Source: Erythrobacteraceae bacterium CCH12-C2 (GTDB lineage Bacteria > Pseudomonadota > Alphaproteobacteria > Sphingomonadales > Sphingomonadaceae). From it: a DNA stretch of 64,000 nt. This document shows positions 1-8,444 of this stretch, piece after piece. Within the stretch, counting starts at the first letter, position 1; each line of letters starts with the position of its first letter. The notes under the pieces were generated by a model. It worked only from the letters and a program-made list of their open reading frames with translations, made no database searches and had not been told where the DNA came from. The DNA is taken from contig LSKF01000002.1 of the NCBI GenBank assembly GCA_001556995.1, positions 1-64,000 on the forward strand, given 5' to 3'. The translations under genes and the position numbers were made by a program.

Positions 1-2
1 TC

Positions 3-227
3 GACGTTGACGGGCAGCTGCTCGCGATCGACGCCGATGTGATCGACACCACGCGCCTGCTGGAAAAGGCGAACCGGCCGGCCGATAGCCATCTTGCCAT
101 GGTTCGGGCCGGCGAGCGCATTCTGCTGCAGCCGCGTCAGCTCATCAGGCTATCGGATGATGAAGTGCTATTCTTCGAAACCAACGCGTATACAAGGCCT
201 TGGGTGGATTCGAGGATAGCGGCGTGA
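3..227 (+). CDS. C-terminal fragment, possibly a ubiquitin-like (multiubiquitin) domain protein
   Basis: The reading frame is open from the window edge to a TGA at 225-227, so this is the last 74 residues of a longer protein. The fragment alternates short beta-like stretches and ends in LSDDEVLFFET. This loosely resembles the repeat unit of prokaryotic multiubiquitin proteins, in which a ubiquitin-like fold ends in a Phe-x-Thr strand. That resemblance is from memory and weak; no catalytic motif is visible. The stop overlaps a possible tiny downstream frame (GTGA at 224-227). It sits in the cargo part of the island beside rmuC and a restriction-modification operon. Confidence 0.35.
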   Translation, partial: DVDGQLLAIDADVIDTTRLLEKANRPADSHLAMVRAGERILLQPRQLIRLSDDEVLFFETNAYTRPWVDSRIAA

Positions 228-307
228 GTCCTGCAAGCGTCATTATCCCGCTTCGGAAACTGATAGATGTATTCGCGCGCCAGCGAGACAGGGCGATTGA
301 GGAGTGA
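224..307 (+). CDS. possible 27-residue coupled small ORF
   Basis: A GTG start overlaps the stop of the preceding frame in the arrangement GTGA, and the frame runs to a TGA seven bases before the TTG start of rmuC. The predicted peptide is basic and partly hydrophobic (contains IIPLRKLIDVFARQRD). The GTGA overlap and short spacing to rmuC fit translational coupling. A frame this short could easily be chance, and I recognise no family. Confidence 0.2.
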   Translation: MSPASVIIPLRKLIDVFARQRDRAIEE

Positions 308-313
308 CAGGAA

Positions 314-1840
314 TTGGAATCGTTGAATCTCGTTATGCTTGGACTGGCCGCCGCCACGGTTGTGCTGGCGGGGGTGATCTTGTTCAAGGTCAGTCGCCCT
401 GCCAGCATTCCGGAGGAGCTGTTGACCCGGATTGCGATAGTCGAGCAGATCGCAAAATCGCTGCCTGACACTTTCCGCGAGGAATCACGATTCGCGCGCG
501 AAGAGCTGCGGACCATGTTCGCGGGCCACACCGATGCAACCGGCGCCCGCTTTCTTGCCGTGGAAACCAGGCTGACAGATTTCGGAAAAGCCCAGAATGA
601 TCAGCTTGTCGCGATGCGGCAGGAAGCTTCAGATGGCCGCGAGAAGCTTGATGAGGCGATCAAGCGGCATTCAGAAGGCTTTGCCAAGACCCAGTCTCAA
701 CGCCTCGGTGAAACCAACGAGGCAATGCGCGCCCTCTCAGAGCGCCTCATGGAGGCCCAAAGGGATAATCGCGAAGAGCAGCGCAAAGCTTTGGAGGCGG
801 TGTCGTGGAAGGTTGGCCAGCTGACCGAAAGCAATGAAAAGCGACAAGATGCTCTCCGGCAGACACTAGAGGTGGGTCTCGAAAAACTGCGTAGCGACAA
901 TGCTGACAAGCTTGAGAAGATGCGGATGACCGTGGACGAGAAGCTCCAAGGCACGCTTGAGAAGCGGTTGGGCGAATCCTTCCAGCTCGTGAGCGAGCGT
1001 CTCGAAAAGGTCCACCAGGGTCTCGGCGAAATGCAGAACCTTGCTACCGGTGTGGGCGACCTCAAGCGTGTCCTGAGCAATGTCAAATCGCGGGGTGGCT
1101 GGGGTGAGGTCCAGCTTGGCATGCTTCTGGAAGACATGCTGACGCGAGACCAGTTCGCGAGCAACGTTCGTATCCGCCCCGACAGCGGCGAGATTGTCGA
1201 GTTCGCGGTTCGTTTGCCCGGCCGGACCGGGGAAGATGCCCCCTTGTGGCTGCCAATCGATGCGAAGTTCCCGCAGGAGGATTATGATCGTCTGCTCGCT
1301 TCGCAGGAGGGAGGCCTCGTCGATGAGGTCGAAAAGGCGGCGACAGCTCTGGAGCGTGCAATCAGGCTTCAGGCCAAGGCAATCTGCGACAAATATATCC
1401 ATCCGCCGTTCTCGACGGACTTCGCCATTATGTACCTTCCGACCGAAGGACTATTTGCCGAAGTCATCCGTCGCCCTGGGCTCGTCGCCGAACTGCAGAC
1501 GAGGCACCGAGTCATGGTTCAGGGACCAACGACGCTTTCGGCACTACTTAGCAGTCTCCAGATGGGATTCCGCACTCTCGCCATCGAGAAGCGCTCCAGC
1601 GAAGTCTGGCAGGTGCTCGGTGCGGCCAAGGCCGAGTTTACGAAGTACGGCGATGTCTGGGAAAAGCTCGGCAAACAGCTCGAGACTGCCAAACGCACAG
1701 TGGACGAAGCAGGTCGACGCACCCGTGCAGTTTCCCGTCGCCTCCGCGATGTAGAAACACTGGAAGGCCCGGAGCCGGCCTTGGGGCTGAATTTCATTAA
1801 TCCCACCGCCGAGGAAGACGAGGAAGGACAAGAACAGTGA
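314..1840 (+). CDS. rmuC: RmuC-family DNA recombination protein
   Basis: This 508-residue protein has the full RmuC layout. An N-terminal membrane anchor (about residues 7-28) is followed by a long charged coiled coil (about 60-240) and the conserved RmuC domain. The domain shows GGWGEVQLGMLLEDM near residue 262 and PIDAKFPQEDYDRL near 315. RmuC limits recombination at short inverted repeats in E. coli, and its C-terminal domain is thought to be a restriction-endonuclease-like fold. The TTG start is chosen because GAGGAG lies about eight bases upstream and the residues that follow form the expected membrane segment. Its place in a mobile island, next to restriction-modification genes, suggests a cargo or defence-related copy rather than the core chromosomal one. 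Confidence 0.9.
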   Translation: MESLNLVMLGLAAATVVLAGVILFKVSRPASIPEELLTRIAIVEQIAKSLPDTFREESRFAREELRTMFAGHTDATGARFLAVETRLTDFGKAQNDQLVAMRQEASDGREKLDEAIKRHSEGFAKTQSQRLGETNEAMRALSERLMEAQRDNREEQRKALEAVSWKVGQLTESNEKRQDALRQTLEVGLEKLRSDNADKLEKMRMTVDEKLQGTLEKRLGESFQLVSERLEKVHQGLGEMQNLATGVGDLKRVLSNVKSRGGWGEVQLGMLLEDMLTRDQFASNVRIRPDSGEIVEFAVRLPGRTGEDAPLWLPIDAKFPQEDYDRLLASQEGGLVDEVEKAATALERAIRLQAKAICDKYIHPPFSTDFAIMYLPTEGLFAEVIRRPGLVAELQTRHRVMVQGPTTLSALLSSLQMGFRTLAIEKRSSEVWQVLGAAKAEFTKYGDVWEKLGKQLETAKRTVDEAGRRTRAVSRRLRDVETLEGPEPALGLNFINPTAEEDEEGQEQ

Positions 1841-1929
1841 AGGCCTTAATCTTCGTCATTGGGTTCAGCCTTGCCGCTGCTGGTGACCCGCACGTCGATC
1901 GGAAGATTTCGTCCGTTCATAAACTATGA
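1837..1929 (+). CDS. possible 30-residue signal-peptide-like small ORF
   Basis: A GTG overlaps the rmuC stop as GTGA (1837-1840), with a GGA-rich stretch just before it that could serve as ribosome binding site. The peptide starts with Lys and a hydrophobic run ending in Ala-Ala-Ala (KALIFVIGFSLAAAG), as in a signal peptide, then stops after a short polar tail. It may be a microprotein, or the stump of a secreted protein whose rest was lost when the downstream operon arrived. No family is recognised. Confidence 0.25.
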   Translation: MKALIFVIGFSLAAAGDPHVDRKISSVHKL

Positions 1930-1983
1930 ACGGGATTGAGCACGCGAGGCGATTTCCGGCTAAGAAGGGTTACAAATCGATCG

Positions 1984-3399
1984 TTAGTTCTGACGGTCTT
2001 CTGTCTCGAATGCTACGCTATAAGTAGTTGGAGTGAGGGTGATCTTTCCAGCAAACGGATATCGGATCTCACAACATTTGGGCGCGTTCGCTAATTGAGC
2101 AACTCTAAGAATTACGTACTGCTCACCCTTTGTATCTGCGCACGCCAATTCGGATGCGGATAAGAAAAATCTGGTTTCCATTGGGCCAAGCGTTCCTTTG
2201 ACCTCAATATATCGGGGCGTGCCATCCAACTCGAATGACTCGATGTCATATCCGAGTGTGTCGTCTTCCTCCGACACATGCCTGAGCTTCTTCACCAATT
2301 CGGGTTTTTCACGCAATCGCCACCTCTCGTAGGCAATAGCGAATTCCTCTCCAAGCTTGCCAACCGCATCATTCGCATGAGCCTTCTGCTTGTGATCGAC
2401 TTTTTTCGGCCCACCCCCTTTTCCGCCCCCGGACGGTTCGGCCTTTGGTCTCGGACGGTCAACAAGAACGGACGAAAAGTCGATCTCGGCTGGGAGAACC
2501 GGCGCAGGCTTCGGTAAAGGCGGTAGAGCTTCGTCCCCGCTAGCCCCTACCGCACCAGCGATGATCTCTAGGGTAGGCGGCTCTATGGACGCGCCATAAT
2601 CAGCGAGAATCGCTTCAATCTTGGCCTTTTGAGTCTCGTTGAATGGCGACCATAGAGTGGGTTTTTTGGGGAAACCGAAATGATTGAGAATTGCAGGTGC
2701 GGACTGACCGTCACTTAAGACGATTTCCAAAGCCATGCAGAACGTGGCGCGATGGCGACCGCGTGGTACCTTCCCGCCGATTGCGTCTTCGATCCTCTCT
2801 CCGCCGCTAATTGCGGCTGCGCTTGCTCCGGTGTTTCGCGCGTACTCCGCAAGGTCGAATTCGATGTCAGCGACTTCGATGCTCTCGTCGCGGTATGCTA
2901 ATCCGGGGGAGAAACCTTCTCTCTCGAAATCGAGGTAATTGATTTGATAGAGCGAATCCCAGTTATCGATTAGTTGGAGGGGATCGAAGTGCGTCCTTAG
3001 GTCCGACCAATATGCGAAGAATGAATCGAAGCCCTTGTCGCCAATCCGGCGCGCCTCGAGGGCCATCAGAAGAAGGCGGGCAAGTTCATCGGTCTTGGCA
3101 TCAGAGTCGACACCGTATCGCTCCCAAGCGCCAAGAACCTCCGAGCCGAGGTCCGTAAGCGCCTCACCACCTGTCACCACGAGACCCGCATTTTTCAGGT
3201 CAGTTATGCGCTGTCGCGCGTCCGTTACCGCGGGCGGATTGCCCTTTCGGATCGCTTTTAGGTGCGCTGAAGCATCATCGAAATCGCGCATAGACGTGGC
3301 GAAGGGATCTAGGCGCCTGTCTTGCGCATATCGTGCCTCAGATGCAGCTTCGAGCCATTCGATTACACGGTCCCTAAGGCCGAGCCCTGTCCAATCCAC
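1984..3399 (-). CDS. predicted restriction endonuclease with C-terminal DUF3883 (PD-(D/E)XK-like) domain
   Basis: This 471-residue protein starts at a GTG that overlaps the end of the upstream methyltransferase by 37 bases. Its last 120 residues match the DUF3883 nuclease-like family. They contain GKLGEEFAIAYERW, then GYD (Asp385) and YIEVKG (Glu399, Lys401), which together form the D...ExK signature of PD-(D/E)XK nucleases. The N-terminal 200 residues contain helical, winged-helix-like stretches that could bind the target DNA, and a Pro/Gly/Lys-rich linker lies near residues 320-345. Position as the last gene after two adenine methyltransferases argues that it is the cutting subunit of that system. 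I recognise no named enzyme with this domain order, and no catalytic test is possible from sequence. Base composition is lower in GC than the core genes, consistent with transfer. Confidence 0.7.
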   Translation of the reverse strand: MDWTGLGLRDRVIEWLEAASEARYAQDRRLDPFATSMRDFDDASAHLKAIRKGNPPAVTDARQRITDLKNAGLVVTGGEALTDLGSEVLGAWERYGVDSDAKTDELARLLLMALEARRIGDKGFDSFFAYWSDLRTHFDPLQLIDNWDSLYQINYLDFEREGFSPGLAYRDESIEVADIEFDLAEYARNTGASAAAISGGERIEDAIGGKVPRGRHRATFCMALEIVLSDGQSAPAILNHFGFPKKPTLWSPFNETQKAKIEAILADYGASIEPPTLEIIAGAVGASGDEALPPLPKPAPVLPAEIDFSSVLVDRPRPKAEPSGGGKGGGPKKVDHKQKAHANDAVGKLGEEFAIAYERWRLREKPELVKKLRHVSEEDDTLGYDIESFELDGTPRYIEVKGTLGPMETRFFLSASELACADTKGEQYVILRVAQLANAPKCCEIRYPFAGKITLTPTTYSVAFETEDRQN

Positions 3400-4622
3400 T
3401 GCGCACTCCCGAGATCATCTACGTTCTCTGCAGGCTTACCCTTACGCGCTACGAAAAGGAATTCTTGGATTGGTTTTCCGCTATAACCCCCATAGCTCTG
3501 ATAGTTCCGCCTCTCGACGGGAACGAAGTTATAGGAGCCCTCAACGAACAGGTCGCTGTGGAAGAATTGTTCCAGAAGTTTCTTACCCTCTGTTTCTGCA
3601 CTCTCCGACTTGAAGTTCCCCCAATGGTTTGGGCCATCGAAATAGCTTAGGATCACGTAATCGGCGTCAGAGCGTTCAATCAGCGTTCGAAGTGATGGGA
3701 TAAATTTATCTCGATTACAGAACGTTGACTTGAAGTCATCCTTCATATTTTGACCTCTAACATACTGTATGTTAGAAAAATATCCATCTAGATCTGCAAT
3801 TTCCGCATAGCAAGAGAGAAGATTTAGCATAAAGTAATAAGAAGTATATTGCCGGAAATTATAAGGCGGGTCGAGATAAATTACACGATGGCGCGGAAGA
3901 AATTTTGCGAATTCGAGTGAGTCTTGAGCCTTGCCGATGTACCGGCTAGGTGGCCCCGAGAAGACTGCCGGGTCGGGCATCCGCAAAGAAATCGGCTTAA
4001 GGGCTCTGCTGTCTACGAATCCTCTCGGGAAGTCGTGATACGTCCCTTGAGTGTTGCTGACCTTTTCGACCGCACTGATGAGAGCGGCAGTAAGGATGCA
4101 ACGTCCTTGTTCAGTTATCAGCCCCGTCTCATATCGGAATCGGATCCTACTTAGCGCGCGATCAATAGCGCAGGCGTTCGCTGCGGAGAAAAACTTACGA
4201 CGGCCAGATGTACCTCGTTTGCTTACAAAGCCGCTCTTTTGACCTTCTTCACAGTAGTGATCGAAGATGTCCGTCCGCCTGTAGCGAGTGGGGACATCGC
4301 TCACATCTTCTTCGGTGAGCCGTTCGAGTTCCTCTTGCCAGTAGGCCCAAGACACAGCGGGACTCATCGGTGTGAGGCCCGGCGGATCAGGTAGCTCGCC
4401 AGCTGAAAAGTAGGCTTTCGCGAACAGCCAAGAAAAATGATTGATATCGTTTGGAGCAACTTCGAAACCGGCGGAGCGCAGGGCCGTTGATACGGCGAGC
4501 GACCCAGAGAATGCATCGAATATCAAGTCCCCCGGCGAGGCTATTCCCTTAACAAGATCGACGATCGTGTCGGCCAGGAGCGACTTATTGCCAAGATAGC
4601 GCTGAATCAACGTCGTTTGCAT
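3363..4622 (-). CDS. D12-class adenine-N6 DNA methyltransferase (second of two)
   Basis: This 419-residue protein has the order of motifs of alpha-class (Dam/D12) adenine methyltransferases. Motif X is at residues 9-14 (YLGNKS), the S-adenosylmethionine-binding motif I at 34-41 (FDAFSGS region), and catalytic motif IV DPPYNF at 251-256 is followed by RQYTSYY. It would transfer a methyl group to adenine N6 in a specific sequence and protect it from the neighbouring nuclease. It overlaps the upstream methyltransferase by 16 bases and the downstream nuclease gene by 37 bases, so the three genes form a tight operon. A second, divergent D12 enzyme beside it suggests that each modifies one strand of an asymmetric target. 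Confidence 0.88.
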   Translation of the reverse strand: MQTTLIQRYLGNKSLLADTIVDLVKGIASPGDLIFDAFSGSLAVSTALRSAGFEVAPNDINHFSWLFAKAYFSAGELPDPPGLTPMSPAVSWAYWQEELERLTEEDVSDVPTRYRRTDIFDHYCEEGQKSGFVSKRGTSGRRKFFSAANACAIDRALSRIRFRYETGLITEQGRCILTAALISAVEKVSNTQGTYHDFPRGFVDSRALKPISLRMPDPAVFSGPPSRYIGKAQDSLEFAKFLPRHRVIYLDPPYNFRQYTSYYFMLNLLSCYAEIADLDGYFSNIQYVRGQNMKDDFKSTFCNRDKFIPSLRTLIERSDADYVILSYFDGPNHWGNFKSESAETEGKKLLEQFFHSDLFVEGSYNFVPVERRNYQSYGGYSGKPIQEFLFVARKGKPAENVDDLGSAQWIGQGSALGTV

Positions 4623-5974
4623 GTAATCAAAATCTCAGGGTCATCACGCTTGGCGTTGGACGCTGAAGCGCTGTTAAATTGACGATAACGGTGACTTAGC
4701 TGAATGCACTCGACGTTCGAGCGCCCATATTCGCCGAAACAGATATCAAGCAACTGCTCGAGGGAAATCATTCGTGCGTTGCCACGCGAACTAGCAGAGG
4801 ATTGAGAGTAGCTTATCACCAGGGCCGCGCCACTTGTATTGGCCGCATTTATAATCGCTTGGAATGCCAAAGGCGCCTTTCGTTTAGAGGAAAAAGACGA
4901 TTTGTAACGTTCAGTTGGGTACAATCCAGTGGTCAAATGCCCGTTCTCGAAAAGTTTCGGATAATCATAGGTGCAAATGGTCTCTAAAACATGATAAAAT
5001 CTCGAGTATTGCTGCGCGGTGTAGGGGGGATCTAAATAATACAGATCAGCCCTTTTTCCATCTATGGCATATATTTCAGCGGGCCCCCGCCAAGCTTCAT
5101 GGTCGCAATCAATTCGGTTCGCGTGATTGTTGATTGCCTCACAGGCTTCTGCGAACCCTCGTTCGATATTTATGCGACGGTCCTGCAAAAGGCGAGCGGC
5201 TAGAAATCGTTCGTTTCGTGAACTGCCAGCGTTGAGCGGCTGGGCGAAATGCTTGCCTGCCGTGTGAGCAGCAGCGGAGGCTGCTGACATGATTGCAGTT
5301 AGCGAGGCGGAGTACTGCCAATCCGTGATACGGCCTGCCGAGCGAGCCAATTGCACGTTGTGCCTCAATTCGTCTAAGGCGAGTGCTTGCCGGACCCCAA
5401 AGTATGAGCCTGCATATATGTTGGTGAGCAGCATGGACTCTTCTAGCGCAGAGCGTCTCTCCCCGGCCTCGACGCGAGCGCGAAGGGCATGATTTGGTGT
5501 TCTCCAAATCAGCGGTAGGCTAGAGTAAATCTCTTCCAATGCCAGCGCATCTCCCCGACGAATTGCTTCGTCTTCGCTGACTAAATAAGGCGTCCATTCA
5601 TCACCAAGATTGATGTTCGATGCAGTTAGTCCAGCCGCTGCAAGCGTGGCGAAGCTACATGACTCGCGAGGTCCTTTGCCGATCCCCAACATAGCTTTCG
5701 CAAAGATTACCGCGTACCTCTGCGTATCGACGGCGCTGACTTGATACCCACGTCGCGCGAACGCCTGCGCTACCACTGTTGTTCCTGTAAACAGGTCTGC
5801 AACCCGGCCATGAGACCCAATTAAAGCTTCAGTGGCGTCCAATATTTCCGGAAGGGCGCGGAGCTTGTTGCCGAGATACTGTATTGGGCGAAAGGGCAGG
5901 TCGCTCGAGCTAGTTTCAGGGAGATGCGTAGCATCACCTCGAGCGCCATAAACCTCAGCATCAATAAGTGTCAC
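4607..5974 (-). CDS. D12-class adenine-N6 DNA methyltransferase (first of two)
   Basis: About 455 residues. Motif X is YLGNK, motif I is ADLFTGTTVVAQAF, and motif IV is DPPYTAQQYSRFYH, the alpha-class order. The motif IV tail (QQYSRFY) resembles the one in its neighbour (RQYTSYY), so the two enzymes are distant paralogues and not a split gene. I prefer the GTG at 5974 because GGAAGG sits eight bases upstream; a TTG at 6010 would add twelve residues. It is the first gene of the operon. The 150 bases upstream must hold the promoter, though I see no clear controller-protein box and no C-protein gene. Confidence 0.87.
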   Translation of the reverse strand: MTLIDAEVYGARGDATHLPETSSSDLPFRPIQYLGNKLRALPEILDATEALIGSHGRVADLFTGTTVVAQAFARRGYQVSAVDTQRYAVIFAKAMLGIGKGPRESCSFATLAAAGLTASNINLGDEWTPYLVSEDEAIRRGDALALEEIYSSLPLIWRTPNHALRARVEAGERRSALEESMLLTNIYAGSYFGVRQALALDELRHNVQLARSAGRITDWQYSASLTAIMSAASAAAHTAGKHFAQPLNAGSSRNERFLAARLLQDRRINIERGFAEACEAINNHANRIDCDHEAWRGPAEIYAIDGKRADLYYLDPPYTAQQYSRFYHVLETICTYDYPKLFENGHLTTGLYPTERYKSSFSSKRKAPLAFQAIINAANTSGAALVISYSQSSASSRGNARMISLEQLLDICFGEYGRSNVECIQLSHRYRQFNSASASNAKRDDPEILITCKRR

Positions 5975-6168
5975 CAGACTTGCCTTCCCGTTGTTGCAAC
6001 GGTCGCACAACGACCCAGCCCAATGGCGATGCCGTTACGCGAGGGCACTGCTCTTCAGCATGATAGTCACCAGCCTGCACGCCTGCAACCAGCTTGCGGT
6101 GCCATGAGGCTGTCAGGTGGGTAGCATACGAGCATTTTAGCTGAGACTGTTTATCGTCAATGGCACCG

Positions 6169-6963
6169 CTATGCCGCCTCGTGCCACTCGTCGCCCATGC
6201 GCGTGAACATTTCTGCCCGAAACTGGGCCAGCGGCGCTTCATGGGCTTCGGCGACGACTTTGTTCCGCAGGCACCAGTCGGCGATGTTGTGGAGGGCGGC
6301 GACCTGATCGATGTCGATCAGGTCATTGGCTCTCCAGTAAGCCAGCGCGATCATGGCGGTGAGGATGCAGTCGGTGCCGACCCGATGGCGCATCGCCTTC
6401 CATTCCTCGCCATTCTGCGGTTCGGCGATATCCGCCTTGCCTGCGAACAACTCGACAGGAAGGCCCAACCTCAGGCCGACCTCTGTCATGTGCGACCAGT
6501 CGCGCCCATTGCCCTTCATCTGCAAGGCAAGGTCGATATGGGGGCGCCATGAACTGCTCCGGGCAGCATACAACATGTTCGCCCGGAGTTGAGGCGGCAG
6601 CACGAGGCGGTGCTCGATCGCGGCAAGAGTAAGGAGCGGCAAATCGGCCGCGAGCCCGCTCCAGGTCACGGCGTGGGTGTCCGGGCGCTGGCGGAGATGT
6701 TCGAACAGCCTGCTTACCACCTCCAGCTCGTCACCATATTGATGCTCATCCCACGCGCGGAGTCCTCCGATCGCAATCGCGCCGTTGTCCAGCACTTCGA
6801 TATCGAAGGCTGCGGCGGCGATAACGCGCCGGCAGGCGAGACGGTGGCGGATATTGCCATGGCGATCGGTATTCCTGTCGCCTTTCGGATCGATCGCGAG
6901 ATAGGCCTCGTGGAGCTGTGGATCCCAGAGGGACTCGATGTCGATGAACGTGAACTTGGGCAT
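6169..6963 (-). CDS. predicted 3'-5' exonuclease, PolB-exonuclease-like
   Basis: A 264-residue DnaQ-superfamily protein. The first motif FIDIES holds Asp8 and Glu10, the second (TWSGLAADLPLL) holds Asp108, and a late HRVGTDCIL segment supplies the last acidic residue. The overall pattern fits the predicted 3'-5' exonuclease family related to the proofreading domain of family B polymerases. The ATG at 6963 is chosen because AAGGAAAAAGGAA immediately precedes it; an upstream TTG lacks such a site. It belongs to the minus-strand series that ends with the relaxase promoter region, so it may process DNA ends during element transfer or replication. That role is inferred from context only. Confidence 0.75.
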   Translation of the reverse strand: MPKFTFIDIESLWDPQLHEAYLAIDPKGDRNTDRHGNIRHRLACRRVIAAAAFDIEVLDNGAIAIGGLRAWDEHQYGDELEVVSRLFEHLRQRPDTHAVTWSGLAADLPLLTLAAIEHRLVLPPQLRANMLYAARSSSWRPHIDLALQMKGNGRDWSHMTEVGLRLGLPVELFAGKADIAEPQNGEEWKAMRHRVGTDCILTAMIALAYWRANDLIDIDQVAALHNIADWCLRNKVVAEAHEAPLAQFRAEMFTRMGDEWHEAA

Positions 6964-7085
6964 TTCCTTTTTCCTTTCATGGGTTGATCCCAACCCACGC
7001 CCTTCCCCCTTCCTTTCGTTGCTCTTCCGGCTGTGCCGCTGTTGCCCGGGCTATTGCGCCTATGGTGTGCGGCGATCTCGTTCCC

Positions 7086-7109
7086 TGACGCCATTACGCA
7101 TTGGCGTCA
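7086..7109 (-). terminator. hairpin at the end of the 7107-7730 gene
   Basis: TGACGCCA (7086-7093) and TGGCGTCA (7102-7109) form a perfect 8-bp stem with an 8-base loop, placed exactly at and after the stop codon of the minus-strand gene. There is no clear T-run, so termination is a guess. Confidence 0.4.
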
Positions 7110-7730
7110 GAACGGGAGCGGCTTTGCCCGCTCGATCGCTTGCCAGGCATAGAATGCGGCAATCAGCGTCCGTGCTTCTGCCGGGCGACAGAACGCATTG
7201 GTGTAGAGTCCCCACAAGGCCATGGCTTCCAGCGGTGCCCGGCGCCGACGTTTGATCGGCGTAGAAGATCGCAGCGCCATATCGAGGCCAAGCTGCTGTC
7301 CGGCTGCGATCAGCCTGCTGTTTGGAACGGTGAATGGCATTGGCCGGAGACCGGGCACTCGGCGCAAAATCAGCTGCGTGTCATTGGGTGGGCGGACATC
7401 ACCTTCTGCGCCAGTTCGGCGTAGCGCCTCGAATGCACGTGGTGGATGGCGAACCAGCAGGGTTGAACCGGCCGGGATGAGCTCGGCCAAGCCATCGATG
7501 ATGGCGGCTCTGGTATCGTCCCGGCTCCACACCCGATGGACAATGTCGAACCGGGCTTCGTGTTTGCCGACCTTGTTCACCGTGAACAGGGCGTAGGACG
7601 ATATCGCAGAACGCGGGGTGTATTCCGGGCGGCTGCGGATAATGATGAGCGAGCACAGCGTCAGAGGGTGGCGCGATCCCGACCCCGGGAGGGCACCGTC
7701 ATCATCATCGCCGGTATCGTCATCATGCAT
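7107..7730 (-). CDS. unknown protein of the mobile element, 207 residues
   Basis: I do not recognise this protein. It starts at an ATG followed by an Asp-rich stretch (HDDDTGDDDDG). The middle is basic and globular, with SLIIIRSRPEYTPRSAISSYAL and GSTLLVRHPPRAFEALRRTG, and the C-terminus is helical (ALWGLYTNAFCRPAEARTLIAAFYAW). The frame remains open upstream to 7919, but that extension is Arg/Pro-rich, overlaps the next gene and has no ribosome binding site, so I chose 7730. It lies between two exonuclease-like genes in the relaxase-side block of the island and is probably co-transcribed with them. Confidence 0.6.
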   Translation of the reverse strand: MHDDDTGDDDDGALPGSGSRHPLTLCSLIIIRSRPEYTPRSAISSYALFTVNKVGKHEARFDIVHRVWSRDDTRAAIIDGLAELIPAGSTLLVRHPPRAFEALRRTGAEGDVRPPNDTQLILRRVPGLRPMPFTVPNSRLIAAGQQLGLDMALRSSTPIKRRRRAPLEAMALWGLYTNAFCRPAEARTLIAAFYAWQAIERAKPLPF

Positions 7731-7810
7731 GCAGTCTTCTTTCAGATACAGAAAAGGGCAGCGTTCCTGAGGAGCGCCGCCCTTTCGCGGTGGTTGGGGA
7801 TGACGGCCCG

Positions 7811-8353
7811 TCAGCGGGGCCGTGCTTCCTGAACCGGGACAACAGCGATCCAGCTGCCGAACCGGAACTCGCCTGCTTCGGTGGTCACCGCCAACATGCG
7901 GCGGGTGAGATCGGCCCATGCCCGCTCAATGCCCTTCTTGAGCTTTCCCGCGGAAGGCACGGCACGCTCCACCAGACGGCCAGCCGCATCCAGTTCGAAA
8001 GCTTGCATTCGGTCGGCGCTTACCAGGAGCATCGGTTTGCCAACCCGGGTAAGGCACGGCTCGACCAGGCAAACATGCAGCTGTCCGTGGAAAGGACGCA
8101 TCAGCAAAAGCCCGCGCAACTGCGTCGACACTTCATCGGCGAAGGTGGCCGCCAGCCACGGCCGCCGCTTGTCGATGGCCACGCCGGACAGGACCTGAAT
8201 GCACTCAGCATATGTGCCGTTGACGGCGAATACCCCGAGGTCGCAGTCGCCCAATGCAACATCGACCGGTGCGGTCGGATGCAGCATGGCCCGGGCAATG
8301 GCGTGCGTGATCGGCCGGCGGGGGCAGGCCCCGCCGAGGTTGAGATTTCTCAT
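7811..8353 (-). CDS. unknown protein of the mobile element, 180 residues
   Basis: The ATG at 8353 has AAGGAA nine bases upstream, and the frame before it is ordinary non-coding sequence, so I use this start. The protein is a mixed alpha/beta polypeptide with no metal-binding or nucleotide-binding motif that I can see. Segments such as PVDVALGDCDLGVFAVNG and GKPMLLVSADRMQAFELD suggest a compact beta-rich fold. It sits 80 bases upstream of the 7107-7730 gene and downstream of the DEDDh exonuclease. No function can be given. Confidence 0.6.
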   Translation of the reverse strand: MRNLNLGGACPRRPITHAIARAMLHPTAPVDVALGDCDLGVFAVNGTYAECIQVLSGVAIDKRRPWLAATFADEVSTQLRGLLLMRPFHGQLHVCLVEPCLTRVGKPMLLVSADRMQAFELDAAGRLVERAVPSAGKLKKGIERAWADLTRRMLAVTTEAGEFRFGSWIAVVPVQEARPR

Positions 8354-8444
8354 TGTTTGGTAGTTCCTTGTTAGTGTGACGCTCCCCCGCGCATGGGGGA
8401 ACGAAGCCTTTTCCTTTCCCGGATCCAGCTCACCCACACCGCCC

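Noticed and set aside
3600..5100. TAAT-N7-ATTA sites in the AT-richer restriction-modification operon
   Set aside because: Several TAAT words occur there, but none is followed by ATTA at seven bases.
7731..7919. N-terminal extension of the 7107-7730 gene
   Set aside because: Pro/Arg-rich, overlaps the neighbouring gene and lacks a ribosome binding site.
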